From assembly GCF_029601685.1 (NCBI RefSeq), contig NZ_JARRIR010000011.1:124001-188000 (forward strand): a stretch of DNA of 64,000 nt, read 5' to 3'. The number at the start of each line of letters is the position of its first letter. Position 1 is the first letter of the stretch. The translations under genes were made by a program, and so were the position numbers. This document shows, in pieces, positions 1 to 8,372 of this stretch. The notes beneath the pieces are model-generated. The model was not told where the DNA came from. It was given only the letters and a program-made list of their open reading frames with translations, and did not search any database. Source of the stretch: Metarhizobium sp017305935 (lineage in GTDB: Bacteria > Pseudomonadota > Alphaproteobacteria > Rhizobiales > Rhizobiaceae).

Positions 1-2259
1 GACATCGGTGACCGAGACGCCGAGCTGTTCGGCCTTCTCGCGGTCGAGATCGGCATAGAGTTGCGGCACGTTGATTTGGAAGCTGGAGAACAGGCCGGCA
101 AGCTCCGGCGCCTGATAGGCTTTCGCGAGAAACGCCTTGGTCGCCTCGTCGAGCGCCTGATAGCCGAGGCCGGCGCGATCCTCGATCTGCAGCTTGAAGC
201 CGCCGGTCGTGCCGAGACCCTGGACGGGCGGGGGCGGGAACATGGCGATAAAGGCGTCCTGGATGACGCCGAATTTCTGGTTCAGCTGCATGGCGATGGC
301 GCCCGCCGAAAGCTCCGGCGTGGTGCGCTCCTCGAACGGGGCCAGCGCCACGAAGACGATGCCGGCATTCGAGCCGTTGGTGAAGCCGTTGATCGACAGG
401 CCGGGGAAAGCGATGGCATGTTCGACGCCGGGCTGGGCCAGCACGATATCGCTCATCCGCTGGATGACGTCCTCGGTGCGGTCGAGGGTCGCGGCATCGG
501 GAAGCTGGGCGAAACCGATCAGATATTGCTTGTCCTGCGCCGGCACGAAGCCGCCGGGGACCGCCTGGAAAAGCTGGTAGGTGGTACCGGCGAGCACGAG
601 ATAGACCATCATGATGATGCTCTTGCGCGACAGGATCTTGCCGACGCCACGGCCATAGGCATTCGAGCTGGCGCCGAAGGCGCGGTTGAAACCACGGAAG
701 AACCAGCCAAGCGTCCGGTCCATGAGACGCGTCAGCCAATCCTTCGGCGCATGATGGCCCCTAAGCAGCAGCGCCGACAGTGCCGGCGACAGCGTCAGCG
801 AATTGATCGCCGAAATGACCGTCGAGATGGCGATGGTCAGCGCGAACTGGCGATAGAACTGGCCGGACAGGCCGGTGATGAAGGCGAGCGGCACGAAGAC
901 CGCGACCAGCACCAGCGCAATCGCGATAATCGGGCCGGAGACTTCGCGCATCGCCTGATAGGTGGCCTCACGCGGCGAAAGCCCGTTCTCGATATTGCGC
1001 TCGACGTTTTCGACCACGACGATGGCATCATCGACGACGATGCCGATTGCCAGCACCAGTCCGAACAGGCTGAGCGCATTGATCGAGAAACCGAAGGCAT
1101 ACATGACGGCGAAAGTGCCGATGATCGAGACCGGGACGGCGAGCAGCGGAATGATCGAGGCGCGCCAGGTCTGCAGGAAGAGGATGACGACCAGCACGAC
1201 CAGCGCCACCGCTTCGAGCAGCGTATGCACGACCTTGTCGATGGAGGCACGCACGAACTGCGTGGTGTCGTAGACGATGTCGTAACGCACGCCTTCGGGC
1301 ATGGCGAGTTGCAGCTCGTTCATCGTCGCGGTCACCTGGTCGGAGATCTCGATGGCATTCGAGCCCGGCGCCTGGAAGACGGGGATGGCGACGGCCTGCT
1401 TGTTGTCGAGCAGCGAGCGCAGCGAATAGTCGGCAGCGCCGAGTTCGATGCGGGCGACATCCGAAAGCCGGGTGATCGCGCCGTTTGCACCGCTCTTGAC
1501 GATGATGCGGCCGAATTCCTCCGGCGATTGCAGCCGCCCCTGAGCATTGACGGACAGCTGCAGGTCGATGCCACCGAGGTTCGGCGAGGCGCCGATAACG
1601 CCGGCAGCGGCCTGGACGTTCTGCTGGCGGATGGCGGCGACGATATCGCTGGCCGCAAGGCCGCGCTCGGCCGCCTTCTGCGGATCGATCCAGATGCGCA
1701 TCGAATAATCGCCCGAGCCGAAGATCTGCACCTGGCCGACGCCGTCGATGCGGGCGAGCCGGTCCTTGATGTTGAGGACGGCATAGTTGCGCAAATAGGT
1801 GATGTCGTAGCGATTGTCCGGCGAGGAGAGATGGATGACCATCATCAGGTCGGGCGAACTCTTGACCGTGGTGACGCCGAGGGCGCGCACCTCCGCCGGC
1901 AGGCGCGGCTCGGCCTGGCTGACGCGGTTCTGCACGAGCTGCTGCGCCTTGTCGGGATCGGTGCCGAGCGCGAAGGTGACCGTCAGCGTCATGACGCCGT
2001 CGGCGGTCGCCTGGCTGGACATGTAGAGCATGTCCTCGACGCCGTTGATCTGCTCTTCCAGCGGCGTCGCCACCGTCTCGGCGATCACCTTCGGGTTGGC
2101 GCCCGGATATTGCGCCCGCACGACGATGGAAGGCGGTACGACTTCGGGATATTCGGAAATCGGGAGCGAGCGCATGCCGATCAGGCCGGCAATGACGATC
2201 AGCAGCGACAGGACACCGGCAAAGACCGGGCGGTCGACGAAAAACCGTGAGATGTTCAT
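1..2259 (-). CDS. RND multidrug efflux inner-membrane permease (AcrB/MexF, HAE1 family), C-terminus cut by window edge
   Basis: Proton-driven inner-membrane pump of a tripartite RND exporter, which would expel drugs or other amphiphiles. The minus-strand frame runs open for 753 codons from ATG at 2259 to base 1; the family is about 1040-1060 residues, so roughly the last 290 are outside. The N-terminus reads MNISRFFVDRPVFAGVLSLL, the typical first membrane helix, followed by a large porter region and a second helix set containing the NxxSLFGLVLAIGIVVDDAIVVVE block with the conserved proton-relay Asp pair (GIVVDDAIV). The start is preceded by GGAGAGGG. It lies downstream of the adaptor gene and is probably co-transcribed with it. 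The substrate cannot be read from sequence. Confidence 0.95.
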   Translation of the reverse strand, partial: MNISRFFVDRPVFAGVLSLLIVIAGLIGMRSLPISEYPEVVPPSIVVRAQYPGANPKVIAETVATPLEEQINGVEDMLYMSSQATADGVMTLTVTFALGTDPDKAQQLVQNRVSQAEPRLPAEVRALGVTTVKSSPDLMMVIHLSSPDNRYDITYLRNYAVLNIKDRLARIDGVGQVQIFGSGDYSMRIWIDPQKAAERGLAASDIVAAIRQQNVQAAAGVIGASPNLGGIDLQLSVNAQGRLQSPEEFGRIIVKSGANGAITRLSDVARIELGAADYSLRSLLDNKQAVAIPVFQAPGSNAIEISDQVTATMNELQLAMPEGVRYDIVYDTTQFVRASIDKVVHTLLEAVALVVLVVILFLQTWRASIIPLLAVPVSIIGTFAVMYAFGFSINALSLFGLVLAIGIVVDDAIVVVENVERNIENGLSPREATYQAMREVSGPIIAIALVLVAVFVPLAFITGLSGQFYRQFALTIAISTVISAINSLTLSPALSALLLRGHHAPKDWLTRLMDRTLGWFFRGFNRAFGASSNAYGRGVGKILSRKSIIMMVYLVLAGTTYQLFQAVPGGFVPAQDKQYLIGFAQLPDAATLDRTEDVIQRMSDIVLAQPGVEHAIAFPGLSINGFTNGSNAGIVFVALAPFEERTTPELSAGAIAMQLNQKFGVIQDAFIAMFPPPPVQGLGTTGGFKLQIEDRAGLGYQALDEATKAFLAKAYQAPELAGLFSSFQINVPQLYADLDREKAEQLGVSVTDV

Positions 2260-2352
2260 GGCGGCACCCTCTCCAAAGGGCTGACATAGGGACGAACCGT
2301 CCCTGGCCTACGGCCAAGGGCCGAAAGCTTGGGGGTAGATCAAAGGGAAAAG

Positions 2353-2374
2353 CCGGCGGGTCCATGCCCGCCGG
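2353..2374. promoter_or_regulatory. GC-rich hairpin between efflux adaptor and permease genes
   Basis: CCGGCGGG and CCCGCCGG form a perfect 8-bp stem with a 6-nt loop in the 121-nt gap between the two efflux genes. Further small inverted repeats lie nearby (GGGAC/GTCCC and TGGCC/GGCCA around 2288-2330). There is no clear T-run on the minus strand, so this may set relative expression or mRNA stability of adaptor and pump rather than end transcription. The role is inference. Confidence 0.35.
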
Positions 2375-2380
2375 AGAGGT

Positions 2381-3565
2381 TTACTTGGCTGCGGCGACTT
2401 CCGTCTGCGGATCGACCACGGTGCCGGGACGGACGCGCTGCAGGCCGTTGACGACGATGCGATCGCCGGCGGCGAGGCCCTTTTCGACGATGCGCATGCC
2501 ATCAACCGAGGCGCCGAGCTGAACCTGGCGATAGGCGACGGTGTTCTTCGCATCGACGAGGAAGACGTATTTCTTGTCCTGATCGGTACCGAGCGCCCGC
2601 TCGCTGATCATCAGCCGCTTTTCCGCCTTCGGCTCGCCCATGCGGATGCGCACGAACTGGCCGGGGATCAGGCGGTTGCCGGGATTGTCGAAGACGGCGC
2701 GAACGCGGATCGTGCCGCTGGCGGCATCGACCTCGTTATCGATCAGTTGCAGCTTGCCAGACAGCGGCGTGCCTTCGTCGCTGAGCGTGCCGATCTCGAC
2801 CGGAACCTGCTCGATGGCCGGCAAAGCGCCGGAATCCTGCGGCAGGGCGGCGAGCGTGCGGGCGATCAGCTCCTCATTGGCGTTGAAGCTGGCGTAGATT
2901 TCGCCCGACGAGACCAGCGTCGTGAGCGGCAGCGAACCGGAGCCGGCGGCGACAAGATTGCCTGCGGTGATCTCCAGCTTGCCGGCGCGGCCGGAAATGG
3001 GGGCGCGGATTTCGGTATAACCGAGATTGAGCTTGGCCGTGGTCAGGGCCGCTTCTGCGGCCCTGAGATTGGCGCGCGCCTCGTCATGGACGCTGCGGCG
3101 CTGGGCGAAATCGCTCTGCGAAATCACCTTCTTGGCCTGCAGCGTCTCGCCGCGCCCCAGCTCGGTTTCGGCCAGCGCCAGCTTGGCCTCGGCGGAGGCG
3201 ACCAGACTTTCGGCCTGCGCCACCGCCGCCTCGAAGGGCGCAGGATCGATCTTGACCAGGAGGTCGCCAGCTTTCACCAGCGCTCCCTCACGAAAATGCA
3301 CCGATTGGATGGCGCCGGCGACGCGCGAGCGCAGTTCCACCCGGTCGACAGCCTCCAGCCGGCCTGAAAATTCCTGCCAGGTGGTGACGTCGCGCGGCTC
3401 GATGGCCGTCACGGTGACGGGAACGGCCGGCGGCGGTGCTACCGCAGCGGCGGGCGTGGCATTGGCGCCGGAGGTCAGGTCGAAATGAAAGGCCGCTCCC
3501 GAAATCGACGCAGCGACACCCAGGCCGGCGCCCCACAGGGCCCAGCGTTTCTTGTTCGACGACAT
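2381..3565 (-). CDS. RND efflux periplasmic adaptor (HlyD/MexE-type membrane fusion protein)
   Basis: Periplasmic adaptor joining the RND pump to an outer-membrane channel. 394 residues, normal for the family. An N-terminal hydrophobic segment (about residues 8-28, AGLGVAASISGAAF) serves as signal or anchor, then a biotinyl-lipoyl-like strand (RVAGAIQSVHFREGALVKAGDLLVKID in two blocks, about 80-110), a coiled-coil hairpin rich in Ala, Glu and Lys (about 112-180), the second lipoyl half (GYTEIRAPISGRAG) and beta-barrel/MP domains ending in GDRIVVNGLQRVRPG. The start has a strong AAGGAGA site 6 nt upstream. It sits 20 nt after the hydrolase-like gene and 121 nt before the pump gene. No outer-membrane factor gene is visible in the window. 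Confidence 0.95.
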   Translation of the reverse strand: MSSNKKRWALWGAGLGVAASISGAAFHFDLTSGANATPAAAVAPPPAVPVTVTAIEPRDVTTWQEFSGRLEAVDRVELRSRVAGAIQSVHFREGALVKAGDLLVKIDPAPFEAAVAQAESLVASAEAKLALAETELGRGETLQAKKVISQSDFAQRRSVHDEARANLRAAEAALTTAKLNLGYTEIRAPISGRAGKLEITAGNLVAAGSGSLPLTTLVSSGEIYASFNANEELIARTLAALPQDSGALPAIEQVPVEIGTLSDEGTPLSGKLQLIDNEVDAASGTIRVRAVFDNPGNRLIPGQFVRIRMGEPKAEKRLMISERALGTDQDKKYVFLVDAKNTVAYRQVQLGASVDGMRIVEKGLAAGDRIVVNGLQRVRPGTVVDPQTEVAAAK

Positions 3566-3585
3566 GTGTATCTCCTTATGGCCCC

Positions 3586-4425
3586 TCAGTCGGACCGGTC
3601 ATGTCTCTTGAAACAGGAGGCTCTGCTGTCCAGACCCTCGATAAAATGCTCGAATTCGGTGCGAAGCTCGCCGGGCGGAACGCATCCGCAGCGGGCTCGC
3701 GCCTCATAAATCTGCGTCCAGCCCCGGCAGGCCGGCAGGACACGGCTCGTCACCTTGACGCCCGCCGCAACAAGGCGGGCGGCATAGGCGGCCGCCTCGT
3801 CCCGCAGCGGATCGTCCTCCGACGTCAGGATCAGCGCGGGCGCCACGCCTGACAATCGCGAACAGTGCCCCGGCGCGGCATAGGGGTGGCAAAAACCGCC
3901 GCCGGAGCCGAGATAATGGTTCCAGCCCTCTGTCCAGCGCTCGCGCATGCCGCTTTCCTCCGCCTCGCGAAAGGAGGCGGTGGCCATCAGCGGGTCGATC
4001 AGCGGCGACAGGAGGATCTGGCCGTCGATCTCGTTCGGCATCTGGTCGCGCGCCTTCAGCGCCACGCCCGCCGCCAGGTTGCCGCCGGCCTCTTCGCCGG
4101 CGACAAGCAGCGGCGAACGCCGGCCGCCATATTGCTTGCGTTTGCCGCTGAGGCAGCGCAAGGCGGCGAAGGCGCATTCAAGCGCCTTGGGAAAGACGTT
4201 TTCCGAAGGCTGCCCATAATCGGCCTCGACCACGACCGCGCCGGACTCGGCAAAAGCCCGTGCCACGGGGCTTTCGTCGTTCCGCTCCCGGTCGAGGAAG
4301 GCGCCGCCGCCGAAATACAAAACGACCGGCGCATTCTTGCCCTGGGCGGAACCGTCATAGACGCGAAACGGCATGGTGCAGCGCCCGGTGCCATCCACAT
4401 CCATGTCTTTCCATTCGCCATTCAT
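3586..4425 (-). CDS. Alpha/beta-hydrolase-fold protein (HSL/acetyl-esterase-like) with degenerate active site
   Basis: The overall pattern matches alpha/beta hydrolase fold-3 (hormone-sensitive-lipase group), 279 residues. Visible landmarks are altered. The oxyanion HGGG motif reads FGGGAF (about residue 38). The nucleophile elbow, normally GDSAGG, reads GEEAGG (about 110-115), so the catalytic Ser is Glu. The acid region DPLRDEA is kept. The usual HGF histidine region reads CRGWTQ. It is therefore probably not a serine hydrolase, but a binding or scaffold protein or an enzyme of another kind. ATG at 4425 is chosen because AAAGG lies 8 nt upstream; a GTG at 4434 lacks a good site. It is the first gene of the efflux operon and divergent from the LysR gene. 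Confidence 0.8.
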   Translation of the reverse strand: MNGEWKDMDVDGTGRCTMPFRVYDGSAQGKNAPVVLYFGGGAFLDRERNDESPVARAFAESGAVVVEADYGQPSENVFPKALECAFAALRCLSGKRKQYGGRRSPLLVAGEEAGGNLAAGVALKARDQMPNEIDGQILLSPLIDPLMATASFREAEESGMRERWTEGWNHYLGSGGGFCHPYAAPGHCSRLSGVAPALILTSEDDPLRDEAAAYAARLVAAGVKVTSRVLPACRGWTQIYEARARCGCVPPGELRTEFEHFIEGLDSRASCFKRHDRSD

Positions 4426-4541
4426 GGCCTTCACCTTTCACATGCCGCTCACTGTCCCCGAGGGGATGGGTGCATGCTCTCACTTGCCAAGTCATATCAT
4501 TATTCATCGAAACTTGGATAAGAGCGTATAATCGGGTATCA

Positions 4542-4559
4542 CTATTCGGATTTTCGAAT
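4542..4559. promoter_or_regulatory. Inverted repeat in LysR/efflux divergent promoter region
   Basis: TATTCG and CGAATA form perfect 6-nt arms separated by 6 nt in the 166-nt AT-rich gap between the divergent hydrolase-like gene and the LysR gene. LysR proteins usually bind interrupted palindromes of this size next to their own gene, so this is the best operator candidate. A TATAAT at 4565-4570 lies just downstream and could be the -10 of the LysR gene. Binding is inferred. Confidence 0.5.
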
Positions 4560-4591
4560 AATGGTATAATTTTTCCGCGAAGGGGTCTCCC

Positions 4592-5530
4592 ATGGATCAG
4601 CTTTCGGCCATGCGGGTTTTCGTGCGCGTGGTGGAAACGGGCAATTTTTCGCGCGCCGCCCTGGCGCTCGGCATGCCCAAGACCACCGTCACCAATCTCA
4701 TCCAGGGGCTGGAAGCGCATCTGCGCACGACCCTTCTCAACCGCACCACCCGCCGCGTGATGGTTACCACCGACGGCGCACTCTACTATGAACGTGCCGC
4801 GCAGATCCTCTCCGAAATCGATGAGCTCGACGGCAGCCTGTCGCATTCCCAAGCCCAGCCCTCCGGTCGCCTGCGCGTCGAGATGGCCGGCGCCTTCGCC
4901 GACCTGATCGTCATTCCGGCGCTGCACGATTTCCACGAGCGGCATCCGCAAATCCAGATCGACCTCGGCGTCGGCGACCGGCTCGTCGACTACATCGCCG
5001 AAAACGTCGATTGCGCGCTAAGGGCCGGCACACCGAGCGACCAGTCGCTGATCGCCCGCAAGGTCTCCGAAATCGACCTGGTCGCCTGCGCCGCCCCTGC
5101 TTATATCGACCGGCACGGCGTGCCGGAAACACCAGACGACCTGACCCGCGACCACTATGCCGTCGCCTATTTACAGGCGCAGATGGGCCGGGTGATGCCG
5201 ATGGAATTCGACAAGCAGGGCGAAGCGAAGCAGATCCTGCCGCGCTACATCGTCTCGGCCAATGACAGCCGCACCTACATGGCGGCGGTGCTGACCGGTC
5301 TCGGCATCGCCCAGATGCCGCTTTTCATGGCCCGCGAAGCGCTCGCCGAAGGCCGGCTGGTGCCGGTGCTGGAGAGCTGGCATCGCGATCCTCTGCCCCT
5401 CTATGTCGTCTATCCGCAGACGCGGCATCTTTCCAACAAGGTGCGGGTCTTCGTCAACTGGCTGGTAAAGCTGCTGCGCAATATCGACCAGCCCGACAGT
5501 GCCAGGCTGAAGGCCTTGGACCTTCCATAA
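4592..5530 (+). CDS. LysR-family transcriptional regulator, divergent from the efflux operon
   Basis: 312 residues, the normal LTTR size. The N-terminal winged helix-turn-helix covers about residues 1-60 (FVRVVETGNFSRAALALGM then PKTTVTNLIQGLE). It is followed by a periplasmic-binding-protein-like effector domain (about 90-300) typical of the CrgA/AaeR subgroup (RVEMAGAFADLIVIPAL, DCALRAGTPSDQSLIARK). AAGGGG lies 8 nt before the ATG. Its head-to-head placement with the hydrolase-adaptor-pump operon suggests that it controls efflux expression. The inducer is unknown. Confidence 0.93.
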   Translation: MDQLSAMRVFVRVVETGNFSRAALALGMPKTTVTNLIQGLEAHLRTTLLNRTTRRVMVTTDGALYYERAAQILSEIDELDGSLSHSQAQPSGRLRVEMAGAFADLIVIPALHDFHERHPQIQIDLGVGDRLVDYIAENVDCALRAGTPSDQSLIARKVSEIDLVACAAPAYIDRHGVPETPDDLTRDHYAVAYLQAQMGRVMPMEFDKQGEAKQILPRYIVSANDSRTYMAAVLTGLGIAQMPLFMAREALAEGRLVPVLESWHRDPLPLYVVYPQTRHLSNKVRVFVNWLVKLLRNIDQPDSARLKALDLP

Positions 5531-5538
5531 GGGTGAAC

Positions 5539-6546
5539 TTACGCGGCACGTGCGCCGGTGCGCAGGTCGGTTGGGGTCATACCATAGATGCTCTTGAAGA
5601 CACGGGTGAAATGCGAGGCGCTGGCAAAACCCGTCTCCAGCGCGATCTCGATCAGCGGCGCCTTGGATTTCAAAAGGAGCACCTTGGCGTGCTCCATGCG
5701 CACCTTCTTGTAGACCACCATCGGCGACATCTTGACTTCGTTCATGAACAGCCGTTCGAGCTGGCGGCGTGACAGCCGCGCAGAGGCGGCAAGCTTGGCC
5801 ATGGTCAAGCCACCGTCGAGATGGCCTTCCATCAACAGCAGCACGGATTTGATGCGGCTGTCCTGACATTCGATCGCCAGCGGGCGGCGTGGCTGGATGT
5901 CGAAGGGCGAACGCGCCTTCTCGATCTGCAGCACTTCCAGCGCGTTCTTTTCCGCGGCGCGACTGATATAGCGCCGCACCAGTGCCGCGGCCATGTCTGC
6001 GGCGCTGGAGCCGCCGGCACAAGAACCGCGATTGCGGTCGAGGCTGTAGATCCGGTCCGAGCGCACCTTGTGGTCGGGAAAACGTTCGCGGAACGCCTGC
6101 ACATGCAGCCAGCTCACGCAGGTATGGTGCTGCTTCATCAAGCCGGCTTCGGCCAGGATGAAGGTGCCGGTACAGACGCCGATCAGCGGCACGTTGGCGG
6201 CGCTGGCGCGCCTGAGATAGGTCAGCGTCTGGCTATCGACCGGCTCCTTGACGGTCAGCAGGCCGCCGACGACGACGATGTATTGAAATTGTGAGGGATC
6301 GACGAGATCGGAGGTCGGCGCCACCTGCACGCCGCAGCTGGACGAAATCAGATGGCGGGTGCTGCTCAGCACCTGCCAGTCGGCCAGCACGCGGCCAGAG
6401 CGATCGAGCTCGTCGCTCGCCAGGCGCAGCGTATCGACGAACAGCGCGAAGGCGGAGAGCGTGAACGACCGGGCGAGCACGAAGCCGACCCTGAGCTTGC
6501 GCTCCGCAATATCGACGCCGACAGGTTTCGGGACCGAAATCGTCAT
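5539..6546 (-). CDS. GlxA-family transcriptional regulator (DJ-1/PfpI domain plus AraC helix-turn-helix)
   Basis: 335 residues. An N-terminal DJ-1/PfpI-like domain (about 15-190) with the nucleophile-elbow-like GVCTGTF at about Cys125 is followed by an AraC/XylS double helix-turn-helix (about 225-325) containing LAASARLSRRQLERLF and the hallmark ETGFASASHFTRVFKSIYGM. Members of this group regulate catabolism of quaternary amines, arginine or other nitrogen compounds; which one applies here cannot be told. ATG at 6546 is preferred over the longer frame because GGGAGG lies 7 nt upstream. It is convergent with the LysR gene, 8 bp apart. The next gene on its 5' side (DUF992) shows no obvious functional link. 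Confidence 0.92.
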   Translation of the reverse strand: MTISVPKPVGVDIAERKLRVGFVLARSFTLSAFALFVDTLRLASDELDRSGRVLADWQVLSSTRHLISSSCGVQVAPTSDLVDPSQFQYIVVVGGLLTVKEPVDSQTLTYLRRASAANVPLIGVCTGTFILAEAGLMKQHHTCVSWLHVQAFRERFPDHKVRSDRIYSLDRNRGSCAGGSSAADMAAALVRRYISRAAEKNALEVLQIEKARSPFDIQPRRPLAIECQDSRIKSVLLLMEGHLDGGLTMAKLAASARLSRRQLERLFMNEVKMSPMVVYKKVRMEHAKVLLLKSKAPLIEIALETGFASASHFTRVFKSIYGMTPTDLRTGARAA

Positions 6547-6797
6547 TGGTTTTGCCTCCCAGCATTCAAAAGTCCCGCGCGCCGCCACAGCCTGCATGCG
6601 CGAAATCCGACGCCTTGGTACGGGGGCAAGGCCCGTTCCTGACGCCGGCGGATTCGCGCATCCTGGCTGAATTTGTCCGGTTCGCGCCGGTCAAGTGTCT
6701 ATTTGTAGCTGATATAGCCGCCATGTACAGCCTTCTCGCAAGAGGGCGGGCAATGACGGGCTTTCGAAGCGGGGCGACGATACGCCTGGGAGGCGAA

Positions 6798-6824
6798 CCC
6801 ATGGCCTTTCGGCCATGGGGTTTT
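6798..6824. terminator. Rho-independent-terminator-like hairpin after the DUF992 gene
   Basis: CCCATGGCC and GGCCATGGG form a perfect 9-bp stem with a TTTC loop, followed on the plus strand by GTTTT. It lies about 20 nt past the stop of the minus-strand DUF992 gene, with an AAAA run entering the stem on that strand. It is positioned to end DUF992 transcription, although the T-run favours plus-strand reading. Confidence 0.55.
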
Positions 6825-6838
6825 CACAGGCGTGAGGA

Positions 6839-7354
6839 TCAGGCCGGGGTAAGCGTTACCGAAACGCCGCCGGCGGCGGCGTTCAGGCCAAGCTGGCCGG
6901 TGACGCTGATCGTCTGAAGGTGGATCGAGCCGCTGGTGCCGCCGATCAGGACATTGGCGCCGACGCCGGCGCCGACCGTCGCCTCCGCCGTCACCCCTTC
7001 ATAGAGGCCGGCGAGCGAGCCCTGATGATAACCGGCGGTCGGCGCGAAGACGGCCCAGACCAGTCTTCCGCGCGTGGTCACGCCGACATCGACGCCGAGC
7101 TTGCGGATCACACCGGTATACTGATCCAGCGGCTCATTGCTCCTGGCAGAACGGAAAGTGCAGCCGACTTCCTTCGCAGAGCCGAGCACGTAGCCGGCGC
7201 CGCCGCCGATATCGCATTCCAGGTAACCGATCTTGACGCCATCACGCGCGCCTTCCGGCGCTTCATAGCGCCGCTCGACGAGATCGGCCGCCTGGGCCGC
7301 GCCGGCAAGGCAAATGCCCGTGGCGAGCATGATTTTGAAAAGGTTGTTTTTCAT
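6839..7354 (-). CDS. DUF992 family secreted protein
   Basis: 171 residues with a clear Sec signal peptide (MKNNLFKIMLATGICLAGAAQAAD, cleavage probably after AQA). The mature part shows the DUF992 pattern: a YLECDIGGGAGYVLGSAKEV block with VGCTF, then GVDVGVTTRGRLVWAVFAPT, then the Gly-rich EGVTAEATVGAGVGANVLIGG. The family is a small exported beta-rich protein common in Rhizobiales, of unknown function. The ATG at 7354 is supported by AAGGAGA 6 nt upstream and by the signal peptide; the open frame extends further 5' without typical sequence. Confidence 0.9.
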   Translation of the reverse strand: MKNNLFKIMLATGICLAGAAQAADLVERRYEAPEGARDGVKIGYLECDIGGGAGYVLGSAKEVGCTFRSARSNEPLDQYTGVIRKLGVDVGVTTRGRLVWAVFAPTAGYHQGSLAGLYEGVTAEATVGAGVGANVLIGGTSGSIHLQTISVTGQLGLNAAAGGVSVTLTPA

Positions 7355-7500
7355 TCCCTGTCTCCTTGGTCTGCAACCGCGCGCGGCGAAGCGATGGCGA
7401 TCGTCGCGGGGGTTAACGCATGTCATCGAAAATCGATCCGGCGGCATTGAGGCGGAATGGAAATTCCGGATTGAGACCACAGGTTTTTCATCTCCGCATG

Positions 7501-8226
7501 TCAGGACTCGCCGTCCAATTCCGGATAGTGGCGGAATATGCCGTTTTCGTTGAAGGCGAGACGCCGGGGCGACGCCAGATAAGCGGCGATGCGCGGCCTT
7601 GCGGCAACGAGCCCATGCAACGCCGCCAGCCCCGCAAACCGTTCTTCAAAATCCCTCATCGCCCGTGGAAAGGCGTAACGGAGACCCTCGACGACCTGGA
7701 ACAACGACAGATCGACGGTGCTCAGCGCGTTGCCGACAATATGGGCGCCGCCGGCCGGGTTGCGCTGCAGCACTCGCTCGAAATAGCCGAGGAATTTCGG
7801 AATGCGGCTGGTGCGGAATTCGGCGCTGCGCGCCTTGGCCTCGGCTTTCTGGTCCTCGTAATATTTCGACAGCGCGATCGGGTGATGGGAATCGTGGATC
7901 TCGGCGACAAAATCGGTGATCGTCAGTTGCAGGCCGTTGGCGAAGATGCGCAAGGACTCATTCCCAGGCGCCAGACCCAGCTTGGGCCCGAGATAGAACA
8001 GGATGTTGGCGACATGGGAGACGATCTGGGCGCCATCCTTCAGGAAAGGCGGCGCGAAGGGGATATGCGCCTCGGCTTCGCTCTTGATGATCGCCATCAT
8101 CGCGTCGGTGCCACGATCGGGCTCGCGGGTCACGTCGATGTAGTCGGAACCCGCCTCTTCCAGTGCCAGCCGCACGAATTCCCCTCGGCCCTGAATGCCG
8201 TCCCAGTAATAAAGCTCGTAGGTCAT
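7501..8226 (-). CDS. Glutathione S-transferase family protein
   Basis: 241 residues. The N-terminal thioredoxin-like domain begins MTYELYYWDGIQGRGEFVRL, which resembles the glutathione-binding start of sigma/pi-like GSTs (Tyr-Trp near position 7, then the QGRGE turn). The SHVANILFYLG block corresponds to the substrate-binding segment, followed by an all-helical C-terminal domain with the N-capping HIVGNALSTVDLSLFQ motif. A cytosolic detoxification or redox role is expected. ATG at 8226 fits the domain start. Divergent from the flavodoxin-fold gene. Confidence 0.88.
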   Translation of the reverse strand: MTYELYYWDGIQGRGEFVRLALEEAGSDYIDVTREPDRGTDAMMAIIKSEAEAHIPFAPPFLKDGAQIVSHVANILFYLGPKLGLAPGNESLRIFANGLQLTITDFVAEIHDSHHPIALSKYYEDQKAEAKARSAEFRTSRIPKFLGYFERVLQRNPAGGAHIVGNALSTVDLSLFQVVEGLRYAFPRAMRDFEERFAGLAALHGLVAARPRIAAYLASPRRLAFNENGIFRHYPELDGES

Positions 8227-8372
8227 GGCTGATCCGATGCCTTTTCCAGTTTCACCGGCTAGAAAGGGTGCCATAGTTTTGCGGCGATGGCGAGTTTCCG
8301 GTGTCGCGGCACGGACAGGAACAATTCTCCCGCGCGGTCGTTCGGTTGGCTTTGCATCATGAAGGAAACCCC

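Noticed and set aside
61..2250. 729-codon plus-strand open frame
   Set aside because: It is antisense to the RND permease. Its translation is rich in Arg, Asp, His and Gly with no domain, the typical GC-rich shadow; the minus-strand frame has clear family motifs.
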